Source of the DNA: Ornithinibacillus bavariensis
GTDB taxonomy: Bacteria; Bacillota; Bacilli; Bacillales; Amphibacillaceae
Reading direction: 5' to 3'
Assembly: GCF_018333235.1 (NCBI RefSeq)
Contig: NZ_BORP01000003.1
Coordinates: 186,001 to 250,000, forward strand
DNA: 64,000 bases
Under the pieces are notes generated by a model that was not told the DNA's origin, ran no database searches, and worked only from the letters and a program-made list of their open reading frames with translations. A program made the position numbers and the translations under genes. Positions 26,004-34,531 of this stretch are shown piece by piece; within the stretch, counting starts at the first letter, position 1, and the number at the start of each line of letters is the position of its first letter.

Positions 26004-26942
26004 CTATGCCTGTTTAGCTAATTCCGTGATGTAAGTGAAGAAGGCATCTCTGTCTGCCTCATAAACCAATTGAACTGCTCGTCCACTTTCAGACAGCTCT
26101 GTTTTACCTTGACTAGGTCCATCCTTATAGACAATGCTTTTGACCTCTTTTTTCTTAACTAAATCATCTCTGCCAACAGTAGCAGTTGTTAATACATCCC
26201 AAAGGAAATAAGTAGAATTTGTTTGGAAATGAACTAAAGGCGGTACAACAGCATAGCTTTGCCCAAGAAAATCTACACCTTCATATTTCCGCTCAGAAGC
26301 CCAGTGATTTCTCACATCCAATGTTAGTGGAACCATATTCGTACTCTCTAATGCCACTAGATCTATTTGAATATTCGAGTCCCACACAGCCTTTACAGCC
26401 TCTGGGTCCCAAAAAGCATTCCATTCTGCTGTTCCATCATGCTCAGGCTCCTCGACATTACCCATTTCTAAGAATGTGCCACCCATCCAAGCTAATTTTT
26501 CAATTTTCCCTTGAATGTCAGGTGCTTCTTCTAATGCTCTAGCTAAATCTGTCAGAGGACCGACGAAGACTAAGGTTATTTTTTCTGTGCTATTACGAAG
26601 TGACTCAATTAAATGCTTGTGAGCTGGTAGATCAGATAACGGTGTTTTGACCGGTAAGTGCTCATTTAATATCGGCAAAGCATCCACCACAAATGCATGC
26701 ATTCGCCAATCTTTAGGAAATGGATTTTTTCCACGTGAATTGGAAGCAGAAACCTCAATTCTTCGACCCTTGCCAAAACGATCGATAATTTTTCTACTTG
26801 CAGAAACTGCTGGTTCTAGATAACAGTCTGCAGGAATGACACCCACCCCAATTAAATCAACATCATCCATTTGTAGCAATAGAAATAATGATACTAAATC
26901 ATCTACTCCACCATCGTGGTTCAAGTAAACTTTTTTCTTCAT
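26004..26942 (-). CDS. Nucleoside hydrolase-like protein with variant metal motif
   Basis: A second IUNH-fold protein, 312 residues. The N-terminal signature reads NHDGGVDD (near residues 6-13) instead of DTDPGxDD: the first Asp is replaced by Asn, while the three Asp residues that would ligate calcium are kept. Other family segments are present (FVGPLTDLA, WMGGTF, WNAFWDPEAV). AAGGAAG precedes ATG 26942 by 7 nt; the upstream extension has no ribosome site. It is the first gene of a two-gene operon with the canonical hydrolase. Activity is plausible; a shifted substrate range is inference. Confidence 0.87.
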   Translation of the reverse strand: MKKKVYLNHDGGVDDLVSLFLLLQMDDVDLIGVGVIPADCYLEPAVSASRKIIDRFGKGRRIEVSASNSRGKNPFPKDWRMHAFVVDALPILNEHLPVKTPLSDLPAHKHLIESLRNSTEKITLVFVGPLTDLARALEEAPDIQGKIEKLAWMGGTFLEMGNVEEPEHDGTAEWNAFWDPEAVKAVWDSNIQIDLVALESTNMVPLTLDVRNHWASERKYEGVDFLGQSYAVVPPLVHFQTNSTYFLWDVLTTATVGRDDLVKKKEVKSIVYKDGPSQGKTELSESGRAVQLVYEADRDAFFTYITELAKQA

Positions 26943-27033
26943 GGATGCACTTCCTTTTTCATCTACTGTTTTGACTATATTATAGTCCACTTTTACAGAT
27001 AGTGGTAGCTTTGCTTTTCTTATGAAAAGGCAT

Positions 27034-27064
27034 CAAAAAAGCGCAATCCCAAAGAATTGCGCTT
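27034..27064 (-). terminator. Terminator of the cupin gene
   Basis: AAAAAAGCGCAATTC... / ...GAATTGCGCTTT stem with the A run supplying the minus-strand U tract, adjacent to the stop codon at 27072. Confidence 0.85.
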
Positions 27065-27071
27065 TCCCAAC

Positions 27072-27617
27072 TTAATCTCCTTCCTCCATTGCTTGTGCTT
27101 TGGTCGTATGGACTGTTCCATGAGGGTGATGTGGAGGAGCATAGATGGAATAAAGCTTTAACGGTATATTTCCTGTATTGATGACATTATGCCAGGTCCC
27201 TGCTGGTACCATTATAGCCGTGTCATCCCGTAATCTTCGTTCAAAATCTAGCTTATTCTCCTCTTTCCCCATTTGAACAATACCTTGCCCTTGCTCAATG
27301 CGAAGAAATTGATCTGTATTTGGGTGAATCTCTAATCCTATATCCTCACCGACATTTATACTCATCAATGTTACCTGTAGGTGTTTACCAGTCCATAAGG
27401 TAGTACGATAATTTTTATTTTGTTTACTTGCTGCGTTAATATCCACAACAAATGGTCCTGGACCATGGTCTTTCAATGGTACCCTAGCCTTCAACTTCTC
27501 TGTTTGCCAATAGCCCCAACGTGTGTCAGGAACCTGCCAGTAAGGCGTCTGCATAGGATAATACGCAGGGTCATAGTATAGAGCTGTATTCGGATACATC
27601 ATCGGAACATAGTACAT
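27072..27617 (-). CDS. Cupin-domain protein with Tyr/Pro-rich N-terminus
   Basis: A 181-residue protein with a single cupin barrel from about residue 75. Cupin motif 1 is GLEIHPNTDQFLRIEQGQG, with one His of the usual pair replaced, and motif 2 is PAGTWHNVINTG. The first 40 residues are unusually rich in Tyr, Met and Pro (MYPNTALYYDPAYYPM), as in some spore-coat or surface proteins. ATG 27617 is used because GAGAGG precedes it by 9 nt. It is monocistronic. Whether it is an enzyme or a binding protein cannot be decided. Confidence 0.8.
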   Translation of the reverse strand: MYYVPMMYPNTALYYDPAYYPMQTPYWQVPDTRWGYWQTEKLKARVPLKDHGPGPFVVDINAASKQNKNYRTTLWTGKHLQVTLMSINVGEDIGLEIHPNTDQFLRIEQGQGIVQMGKEENKLDFERRLRDDTAIMVPAGTWHNVINTGNIPLKLYSIYAPPHHPHGTVHTTKAQAMEEGD

Positions 27618-27692
27618 TTTCTCCATCCTCTCATAGATTTTCTAAATTATTGTATGCTCTATGTTAGGCGAATGTACTTGTTAATGTTATCC

Positions 27693-28445
27693 TTACTTAA
27701 CTACTTCTATTTCCTGCTCCTGATGTTCATGTAATCCATCATCATTTGTGACATGGATTACAATCGTGTATTTACCTGTCTCTGTAAACGAGTGTGCACT
27801 ACTATATTCACCAGATTTAGCTTCTTTTGCATCGACCCAATCATGCTTTTCAGAACCATCCTGGTATATTTCATAACGTACATTTGCAGCTACAAGAGGT
27901 TGATCATCTAATTGCAGATGAACTGTTAATGGCACTTTTTGGTTCTGTTTTACACTATCCGGTTTTTCAAAATGCATAGAAAAACCTTCTGTACTTGAGT
28001 GCTCATGCCCTTCCTCATGACCCTCATCATGCGTGGCTGCTGCACCATTACCAACTGTAATCGATTTTTTTGGCATGGAATGCATGTCTCTTGCTGTTGT
28101 ATGTGCATAGATTTCATAAATGCCATCCTTATCAAAAGTCACTTCGGCAGTATATGTACCATCTGCATTATTTTTTGCATTGATAGTCTTACTATCCTTT
28201 TCCTTTCCTTGTTCCCAATATTCAAACTGAACCTCATTAGCATCTTTAACTGCCTCTTCACCATACGAAACAACTGCCTTTAGTAGTACTGTTTCATTTA
28301 CTTCTGCATGCTCTGGAAGATCAAAATCAACACGTAATACGTGCAGTTCTTCTGGTTCACTCTCGGTCTCTTTTTCAGAATTTCCACATGCTGATAACAA
28401 CCCTAACACAATTACGATTAATCCAATCCAAATTCTTCGTTTCAT
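27693..28445 (-). CDS. Lipoprotein with two YtkA/FixH-like domains
   Basis: A 250-residue exported lipoprotein: signal peptide with lipobox LSAC (Cys near residue 20), then two immunoglobulin-like YtkA domains of about 90 residues each (near 35-130 and 155-248). They are separated by a His/Glu-rich linker (HDEGHEEGHEHSS) that could bind metal. GGAGG lies before ATG 28445. It lies 21 nt downstream of the DeoR-type regulator gene with the NosL-like region, so the two are likely one operon. YtkA/FixH domains occur in copper and respiratory contexts; a role in metal binding at the cell surface is inference. Confidence 0.82.
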   Translation of the reverse strand: MKRRIWIGLIVIVLGLLSACGNSEKETESEPEELHVLRVDFDLPEHAEVNETVLLKAVVSYGEEAVKDANEVQFEYWEQGKEKDSKTINAKNNADGTYTAEVTFDKDGIYEIYAHTTARDMHSMPKKSITVGNGAAATHDEGHEEGHEHSSTEGFSMHFEKPDSVKQNQKVPLTVHLQLDDQPLVAANVRYEIYQDGSEKHDWVDAKEAKSGEYSSAHSFTETGKYTIVIHVTNDDGLHEHQEQEIEVVK

Positions 28446-28466
28446 TTTCTTTCCTCCATTAGTATT

Positions 28467-29051
28467 TTAGCTGTGATTATGACATCCATAAGTCCCAAGC
28501 ATTTTATCGGCAATGACTTCCATAGCCTCTTGAAATCCATAAATCTTACCACCAAATCCTTTTACAAACTTCTCGGCATGTTCTAGGTTTCCAAATGTTA
28601 AAACTTGTGGCTGACAACAGGCAATATTTAAAGTAGTATCCATTATATACCAAGTTAATGGTGCACTTATCGTTGTATTTAGGAAAAAATCATGACAAAT
28701 TGCCTGCAGTACTCCGTTACCTAATTGTCGATGTCTTAGTAGACCACAGTGTGCACAGCAAGCAGTCTCAATTTGGTCATTTTCCAAGATTAGCCGATAT
28801 GCCATCTTTGCATTAACTGGCTTCTGACAATACGTACATATCCCCTGGTCAGGCAAACGATTATCCTCTTTTTCGATGAGGGAGATCCCACCAAAGGTCT
28901 TGATAATCAGCCCCTCTTCCAATAAAGGCTTAATGTCACGATAGACCGTCATTTCTGAGACTCCTAGCTTTTCACTTAATTCACTAATTCTCATCGCCTT
29001 TTTCGAATAAATTAATGCTCTTATTTTATTTTGCCTTTCAACCGGCAGCAT
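28467..29051 (-). CDS. DeoR-type HTH regulator with NosL-like C-terminal region
   Basis: A 194-residue protein. Residues 1-55 are a DeoR-type helix-turn-helix (MRISELSEKLGVSEMTVYRDI). From about residue 72 there are two CxxC pairs (CTYC, CCAHC). The C-terminus has the pattern of NosL/copper-binding proteins: a PLTWYIMDTT segment, an ACCQPQVLTFGNLEHAEKFV stretch, then GGKIYGFQEAM. I read it as a metal-responsive regulator controlling the YtkA lipoprotein downstream. The domain match is by eye; a DeoR with a plain zinc ribbon is the alternative. Confidence 0.7.
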   Translation of the reverse strand: MLPVERQNKIRALIYSKKAMRISELSEKLGVSEMTVYRDIKPLLEEGLIIKTFGGISLIEKEDNRLPDQGICTYCQKPVNAKMAYRLILENDQIETACCAHCGLLRHRQLGNGVLQAICHDFFLNTTISAPLTWYIMDTTLNIACCQPQVLTFGNLEHAEKFVKGFGGKIYGFQEAMEVIADKMLGTYGCHNHS

Positions 29052-29175
29052 AGATTCACCCCTTTGTTATAGTTTGAGGAAATTTGTTTCAATTTAACAA
29101 TCTAACACAAGTATAACACCTAAATATTCTTATTTATTCAGGTAAGTTTGAAAGAATTGTGACTTTATTATTAAA

Positions 29176-29214
29176 TAGAAAAAACCAAACTTCCATGAAG
29201 CTTGGCTTTTTATA
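29176..29214 (-). terminator. Terminator of the methyltransferase-like gene
   Basis: AAAAACC-AAACTTCCATGAAGCTTGG-type hairpin (minus-strand AAGCTTCATGGAAGTTTGG core) ending in a U tract; it overlaps the stop codon at 29210. Confidence 0.65.
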
Positions 29215-30094
29215 AATAACATGTAATCGATTGTTCAATCCAGTACATAAATACGGTACCCGGACAATTTTTTTCAAATTCTTTCATTCTTAAATACATA
29301 TCCAGTCCATCTGAAACATCATGCCATAAATCTGTGAATACAAAATCATAATTATTCATAGGCATTTTTTCCTCAGCAAATTCAAAGGCATCCGCTTTTA
29401 TAATAGTAATTTTCTCTGCATTATCAAACTGTGGTAGTATATATTGTTTAAATAACTGAATAACATCCTCATTTTTCTCCACAATGGTGACGGTTTTGAC
29501 TCTCTCTTTTTCAGATACCATATAAGCATAATAACCAAGTCCCAAACCATATGTCAGAACATGGCCGAATGCTTGATCAACCGCTTCTTGTATCGTCTCT
29601 ATTTCATTTGGAGTAACAGTCATCCAAATACGGTTACGTTCCAGAACCGCGGGGTAAATAAATTCCCTATCAAAAAATCCAATTTGCGGTATTTGTCTAC
29701 CTTCTTTCGTTTGGATAATATCATCACAAACAAAAGCCTCAAATGGTTTATATTTTTCATATTTTAATTCACTATTACCGATTTTTATAGTAGGTAGCTT
29801 GATATTTTTGTAATATAGGTTACTAGAATATGTACCTCCATCAAGATGATGAATCATCTGCAGAAAGTACTGGTTAAATAGCTCCCTGTCAGCTGTATTA
29901 TCTACTATATCCAGTCCAAACGCAGCAGCTAATATAATCGAAAAAGCATATTCATAAGAGATACCACCTTGAACAAGCTCCTCGATTTCCTCTTTTTCTA
30001 CATAATCAGGCGCATTATTTAAATAATTGCTTACTAGGGAAAATACTTTGTAGTTATCTTGTTTTACGTTTTCTTTTACCATATTGTGCCTCAT
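29210..30094 (-). CDS. Spermidine-synthase-like / SAM methyltransferase-fold protein
   Basis: A 294-residue protein. The C-terminal half has a Rossmann SAM-binding core resembling spermidine synthases: motif I VLTYGLGLGYYAYMV (near residues 178-192), acidic strand VTIVEKNEDVI (near 200-210), then IIKADAFEF and YDFVFTDLWHD (near 250-260). The N-terminal 150 residues are helical and of no recognised family. AGGAGA precedes ATG 30094. The 5' end of the gene and its leader are duplicated just upstream. No polyamine gene is adjacent, so the substrate remains open. Confidence 0.7.
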   Translation of the reverse strand: MRHNMVKENVKQDNYKVFSLVSNYLNNAPDYVEKEEIEELVQGGISYEYAFSIILAAAFGLDIVDNTADRELFNQYFLQMIHHLDGGTYSSNLYYKNIKLPTIKIGNSELKYEKYKPFEAFVCDDIIQTKEGRQIPQIGFFDREFIYPAVLERNRIWMTVTPNEIETIQEAVDQAFGHVLTYGLGLGYYAYMVSEKERVKTVTIVEKNEDVIQLFKQYILPQFDNAEKITIIKADAFEFAEEKMPMNNYDFVFTDLWHDVSDGLDMYLRMKEFEKNCPGTVFMYWIEQSITCYL

Positions 30095-30256
30095 TCTTTC
30101 TCCTAATCCGATGCGGTATATGTATATTTAGGGTGATCTATATAAGTAACGCTATTTTAATTTTACCAGTTGTACCTCATTCTTTCTCCTAATCCGATGC
30201 AGTTTGTTTAGGGTGATCTATATAAGTAACGCTATTTTAATTTTACCAATTGTACC
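30089..30256. repeat. Tandem duplication of a promoter/start region (about 80-86 bp units)
   Basis: Unit 1 (30089-30174) and unit 2 (30175-30256) share CCTCATTCTTTCTCCTAATC at one end and GGGTGATCTATATAAGTAAC at the other, with a small indel between. On the minus strand each unit holds an AGGAGA site and an ATG; the upstream copy reads only five codons (MRYNW) before a stop. It duplicates the leader and first codons of the methyltransferase-like gene. Confidence 0.9.
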
Positions 30257-30440
30257 TTTATTATTCCAAAAGGATTGCTAATCACATGCGATTAGATTGT
30301 AGTCTAACCCTATTCTGGAAAAATTCTTGAGGTGACTCCCAAAGGACCCGAGTCAGGATGTTATTTCTATTCTGTCTTGAATAATTGGATAATTTTTCCT
30401 ATAGTATACTATAAGACTATGAAAGGATGTGAGAAAGTGA

Positions 30441-31352
30441 ATGATAATGACAAAACCAGAGGAAATAAATATTTTTCAGTATTTAGAAGCCCGCTTTAAT
30501 CTTTCAGAGGGAGATAGACTATACTATTCGAACCTGCTAAAGGGTTATGAGGGAGAACAACTATTTGTCAAATTGCTTAGTGACCAGGCTGAGACTTGGA
30601 CAATCTTAAACGATGTTATTCTTGAATGGAATAATGCTACCTTTCAAATTGACACATTAATTATCTTCCGCAACAAGATCTATTTGTTTGAGATTAAAAA
30701 TTATGAAGGAGATTATTATATTGAAAATGAAATATGGTATACCATATCGAACAAAGAAATTAAAAACCCGCTTCTACAGCTAACCAGATGTGAATCGTTA
30801 CTCCGCCAGCTACTCCAACATTACGGATTCCGTATCCCTATTGAATCGTATATTATCTTCATTAACCTGGAGTTTACACTATTCCATGCCACGACAAATC
30901 TACCAATAATACTACCAACCCAGTTAAAACGTTATTTGACTCAGTTAAAGACAGCACACCAATCCACTAGTAGTAACCATAAACTAGCTAAATTAATTGC
31001 CACACTTCGCAAAGATAAATCTCCATATACAAAAATACCCACATACACCTATGAGGACGTAAAGAAGGGAATTACATGTAGTGCCTGTAGCTCATTTGAA
31101 ATAAAAATTATAAAAAGACAGTTAATTTGTATGCACTGCAATTATCATGAGCATATAGACGCTGCCATTTTAAGGTCCACACGACAGTTTAAAACTCTGT
31201 TCCCTGATAAAAAAATAACCACTAAAATAATTTATGATTGGTGTCAGATTATCGATTCTAGAAAAACTATTCGTAGAGTATTAGTAAATAATTTCACTCA
31301 ATTAGGGCATGCAAAGTCTATTTATTATATAGACTCTAGTGAAATAAAATAA
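30441..31352 (+). CDS. NERD-domain protein with C-terminal zinc finger
   Basis: A 303-residue protein. The NERD (nuclease-related) domain covers about residues 30-140: GYEGEQLFVKLL, then FQIDTLIIFRNKIYLFEIKNYEGDY, which supplies the D...E-x-K catalytic pattern of the PD-(D/E)xK fold. Near residue 210 two CxxC pairs (CSAC and CMHC) suggest a zinc ribbon. It has no operon partner; the long minisatellite follows its 3' end. NERD proteins are believed to process DNA, but few have been tested. Two ATGs (30441, 30447) compete for the start. Confidence 0.85.
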   Translation: MIMTKPEEINIFQYLEARFNLSEGDRLYYSNLLKGYEGEQLFVKLLSDQAETWTILNDVILEWNNATFQIDTLIIFRNKIYLFEIKNYEGDYYIENEIWYTISNKEIKNPLLQLTRCESLLRQLLQHYGFRIPIESYIIFINLEFTLFHATTNLPIILPTQLKRYLTQLKTAHQSTSSNHKLAKLIATLRKDKSPYTKIPTYTYEDVKKGITCSACSSFEIKIIKRQLICMHCNYHEHIDAAILRSTRQFKTLFPDKKITTKIIYDWCQIIDSRKTIRRVLVNNFTQLGHAKSIYYIDSSEIK

Positions 31353-31417
31353 AATAACAATGGAAGTTTAAGGCAGCTACCATGTTGATCTATTGGTCGC
31401 TGAGGTTCGTGGGATGA

Positions 31418-32083
31418 AATAGGTGCTTTGGTTGGTGTTTCTTGTCTGAGGACGGATTTTTGGTGGCAATAGCGACTTTGGGACCGTTTTTTGTCCGGGC
31501 ATCGATTTTTGGGAACCAATAGCGGCTTTGGGGACCGTTTTTCGTTCGAGTACCGATTTTCGGGAGCCAATAGCGGCTTTTGGTACCGTTTTTTGTCCGG
31601 GCATAGATTTTCGGGAGCCAATAGCGGCTTTTGGTACCGTTTTTCGTCCGTGCACCGATTTTTGGGAACCAATAGCGCCTTTGTTTACCGTTTTTCATTC
31701 GAGTACCGATTTTCGGGAGCTAATAGCGGCTTTGTTTACCGTTTTTCGTTCGAGTACCGATTTTTGGGAGCCAATAGCGGCTTTGTTTACCGTTTTTCGT
31801 TCGAGTACTGATTTTCGGGAACCAATAGCGGCTTTGTTTACCGTTTTTCGTTCGTGCACTGATTTTCGGGAGCCAATAGCGGCTTTGGCTACCGTTTTTT
31901 GTCCGAGCTCCGATTTTCGGGAACCAATAGCCGCTTTGGGGACCGTTTTTCGTTCGAGTACCGATTTTCGGGATGCAATAGTGGCTTTGGCTACTGGTTC
32001 TCGCCCAGGCACGTTTTCGAGAGACAATAACCGCTTTGCTCACTGGCTCTCGCCCGAGCACAGTTATTCGCGAAGCAATAACT
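31418..32083. repeat. 51-bp minisatellite, about 13 copies
   Basis: Tandem array with a strict 51-bp period: the AATAGCGGCTTTG motif recurs near 31521, 31572, 31623, 31674, 31725, 31776, 31827, 31878, 31929 and 31980, with more diverged units at both ends. Each unit contains CCGATTTTCGG, a small hairpin. Since 51 is a multiple of 3, long frames stay open on both strands (up to 188 codons); these are products of the repeat and I do not call them genes. The array lies between a NERD gene and an MFS gene that both point towards it. Confidence 0.92.
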
Positions 32084-32149
32084 GCTTTGCATGAAGTTAC
32101 CCGGTCCCAACAAGGAAGAACCGGGGGACAATAATATCAATCTATGACT

Positions 32150-33343
32150 CTAGCTCTCCACTCTCTTAAAAAAGATCCAACCAACTCCCAATAGGAGCAT
32201 TAAGCTTCCTGCAACATAATAGACTGCTGATAAACTATAAAACTCTAATAAGACAAAAGAGGCGAGTGGCCCAAGAGCGGCGCCGACATCTACAGCTAGG
32301 GTATGTGCTGTCATGACTTTTACATGGTCAGACCTGGATGCCGCACTAGTAGCTAGCGTATCTGTTGTAGTCGTGAACATTGTCGATATAAGCTGAAATA
32401 GTAATAGTGTAATTAATAACCAGATTATAGATTGGACACTACCTAATAAAAGAAATAAAACCCCACCACCAATTAATGGGATAAGTATAACTCTATGTAA
32501 AGACTGTAAGGAATCTAGCATTTTTCCAAGTAAAGGTGCAAGAAATGGATCCCATCCCCAGCGAATTGCTTGAACGAATCCTGCAAGAGTTGCTGCTCCA
32601 ATGGTTATATGTGAAAAGCTCCATTCCGTTACATGGGAGCGTTCGATTAAAGGGCTTAGGGTCGAAGCAAATAATCCAGACACGATAAATCCCAATGCTA
32701 TCCCTGTTGCTAGCACCATTTGAATATACGGTGTTAGCCATGGCTTTGTTACAGTTTGGTTAATCTTTTCCTCTTGCTCTTCATTTTTGGAAGCAGGGAC
32801 TAAATACCAAACAAAAGGTATTGTGATTAACGCAATCATTGCAAACAGCATGGTAACAAACATGACAGATGTTTGATCAACCAAAATTCCTCCGGCTAGC
32901 ATTCCTGCTAACCCTCCAAGTCCCCATAATCCATTATATAGGCCAACAAACTGTCCACGATTGCTGTCACTAGTAACATCGATTACGGTTAAAAATCCCC
33001 CCAAACGGAGAAAAGACCAAGCTACACCCCATAAAGCACGCATCACAAGCAATAGCCAAAATTGATTAACAATCCCATACGAAGCAGTAGTGATGACAGC
33101 TAATGCAACCGCTATAAAGACTCCTGTACGCATTTGGTATCGTTTATAAAACAGTCCCACCAAAGGAGTAATTGGTAATCGAATGAACCGGTTGATAGAT
33201 AATAGGATACCCACCTGCCAAAGAGCCGTCATGCCAAAGTCCTGCCAATATAATGGAAGAACAATAAAAAGCATGGCATCCCCCATTACTGCCACCCCGG
33301 TTATTAATGCTATTCCAACAACCCTTCTCCTTGTAGTTGTCAT
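32150..33343 (-). CDS. MFS transporter
   Basis: A 397-residue membrane protein with 12 predicted helices split by a charged central loop (KNEEQEEKINQT near residues 185-197). Helix 4-5 has RGQFVGLYNGLWGLGGLAGMLAGG, fitting a DHA1-like drug exporter. GGGGGAA precedes ATG 33343. It is monocistronic and convergent with the NERD gene across the minisatellite. The substrate is unknown, and no regulator is adjacent. Confidence 0.85.
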   Translation of the reverse strand: MTTTRRRVVGIALITGVAVMGDAMLFIVLPLYWQDFGMTALWQVGILLSINRFIRLPITPLVGLFYKRYQMRTGVFIAVALAVITTASYGIVNQFWLLLVMRALWGVAWSFLRLGGFLTVIDVTSDSNRGQFVGLYNGLWGLGGLAGMLAGGILVDQTSVMFVTMLFAMIALITIPFVWYLVPASKNEEQEEKINQTVTKPWLTPYIQMVLATGIALGFIVSGLFASTLSPLIERSHVTEWSFSHITIGAATLAGFVQAIRWGWDPFLAPLLGKMLDSLQSLHRVILIPLIGGGVLFLLLGSVQSIIWLLITLLLFQLISTMFTTTTDTLATSAASRSDHVKVMTAHTLAVDVGAALGPLASFVLLEFYSLSAVYYVAGSLMLLLGVGWIFFKRVES

Positions 33344-33468
33344 GTGTATGATTCCCCCTTCGTTTCATCAAACCAGTCTCATGTATAAGAAGTCTTCTAT
33401 TTATTTTTTTAGACTATTAGTATTTCACAGTTTCTTTTATTAGAGTACATCATACCATACATTCTTAG

Positions 33469-33951
33469 TTATGAAGTAAGCTTCTTTTCAGAGAAATACC
33501 ATACACAAATGATGCGAACGAAGAAGAAGGATAGAAATAATGTAATCCAAGTATAATACCACTCCCAATGGGTATATTTAATTAGTTCGGTATTTCTTTC
33601 TAATAAACCCTCGATAATAGTCATGAAGGAGCAATAGCTAACATAATAACCTAATTGAATGAAACGATTGGAACCATTAGGGTACCATACATTAAATGCA
33701 GCACATATGATTGGAAAGATGAAGTATTCAAACGTAAAACTCGTTCGATTAATCGAATCAAATAAACGAACAGGATACTCAATCATCCCCAGATCTACAA
33801 CCAAAAGCCCAACCAAAAAAGTAATCGCCTGGTTAAACAAAAAAGCAACGATAGCAAGTCGGTATTTACCTTTTGGGATGAGAAAAAGTACACTAGTGGC
33901 CAAAGTATAGGCAACTATTAATATCCACCACTCAATTATCATTAAACACAC
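33469..33951 (-). CDS. CBO0543-family membrane protein (first copy)
   Basis: A 160-residue protein with five hydrophobic helices, of the CBO0543 family found mainly in endospore formers. The family-typical C-terminal region is LLERNTELIKYTHWEWYYTW, after which a last helix and a short basic tail follow. The start may be GTG 33951 or ATG 33942. It is adjacent to a paralogue (33968-34435) with 16 nt between them, so the pair forms an operon. The function is unknown. Confidence 0.75.
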   Translation of the reverse strand: MCLMIIEWWILIVAYTLATSVLFLIPKGKYRLAIVAFLFNQAITFLVGLLVVDLGMIEYPVRLFDSINRTSFTFEYFIFPIICAAFNVWYPNGSNRFIQLGYYVSYCSFMTIIEGLLERNTELIKYTHWEWYYTWITLFLSFFFVRIICVWYFSEKKLTS

Positions 33952-33967
33952 AACCCTTATGGAGCAA

Positions 33968-34435
33968 TTATTTTCTTCCTCTATAGAACCAACTACAGCA
34001 CATTTGACTCATGAAAAAGATGAACCCATTATAAACCCACATCCCAAAAGATGTTATCCTATCATATTCCAATAAATTAGTATGTCTTTCAATTAACATA
34101 TCGAATAAAGTGACAGATGAAACCCAGATTAAAAAATATGTAATTCTATATTTTAAACTGCCATTTGCTTTCATATGGACGTAATACAACGAGAACAACA
34201 TAGGATAAAATAAATAATTTATTGTAACCGTGAGATCTGTCGCTTTCGGAAAAAATCGTACAGGTGCACTTAACAAGTTATTGGAAAAAGAAAACATATC
34301 ACAGAGCCAAATAATTGCTTGGAATATCATGAATACTAAAATGCCCTTTCGCTTCTCTTTACGTGGAATGAATACAATAAATCCGATAATGCCAATTATC
34401 CACATGGCAATTAAGATGAAATAATCCATTTGCAT
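33968..34435 (-). CDS. CBO0543-family membrane protein (second copy)
   Basis: A 155-residue paralogue of the neighbouring protein, with the same five-helix plan and an equivalent C-terminal signature (LIERHTNLLEYDRITSFGMW). Sequence identity with its neighbour is low outside this region, so the duplication is old. GGGAG precedes ATG 34435 by 8 nt. It is the first gene of the two-gene operon. The family has no established role. Confidence 0.75.
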   Translation of the reverse strand: MQMDYFILIAMWIIGIIGFIVFIPRKEKRKGILVFMIFQAIIWLCDMFSFSNNLLSAPVRFFPKATDLTVTINYLFYPMLFSLYYVHMKANGSLKYRITYFLIWVSSVTLFDMLIERHTNLLEYDRITSFGMWVYNGFIFFMSQMCCSWFYRGRK

Positions 34436-34531
34436 ATTAGCAACTCCCTATTTTGAAAAAAGCTGTTGTACACTAGATTTTTTTTAATATGTTTGATCTC
34501 AAGATGCACTCCAACATTTATTACGTAACCA

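Noticed and set aside
31325-32094. Open frames of 92-188 codons on both strands of the minisatellite
   Set aside because: The 51-bp period keeps several frames open at once; no ribosome site or codon bias favours one.
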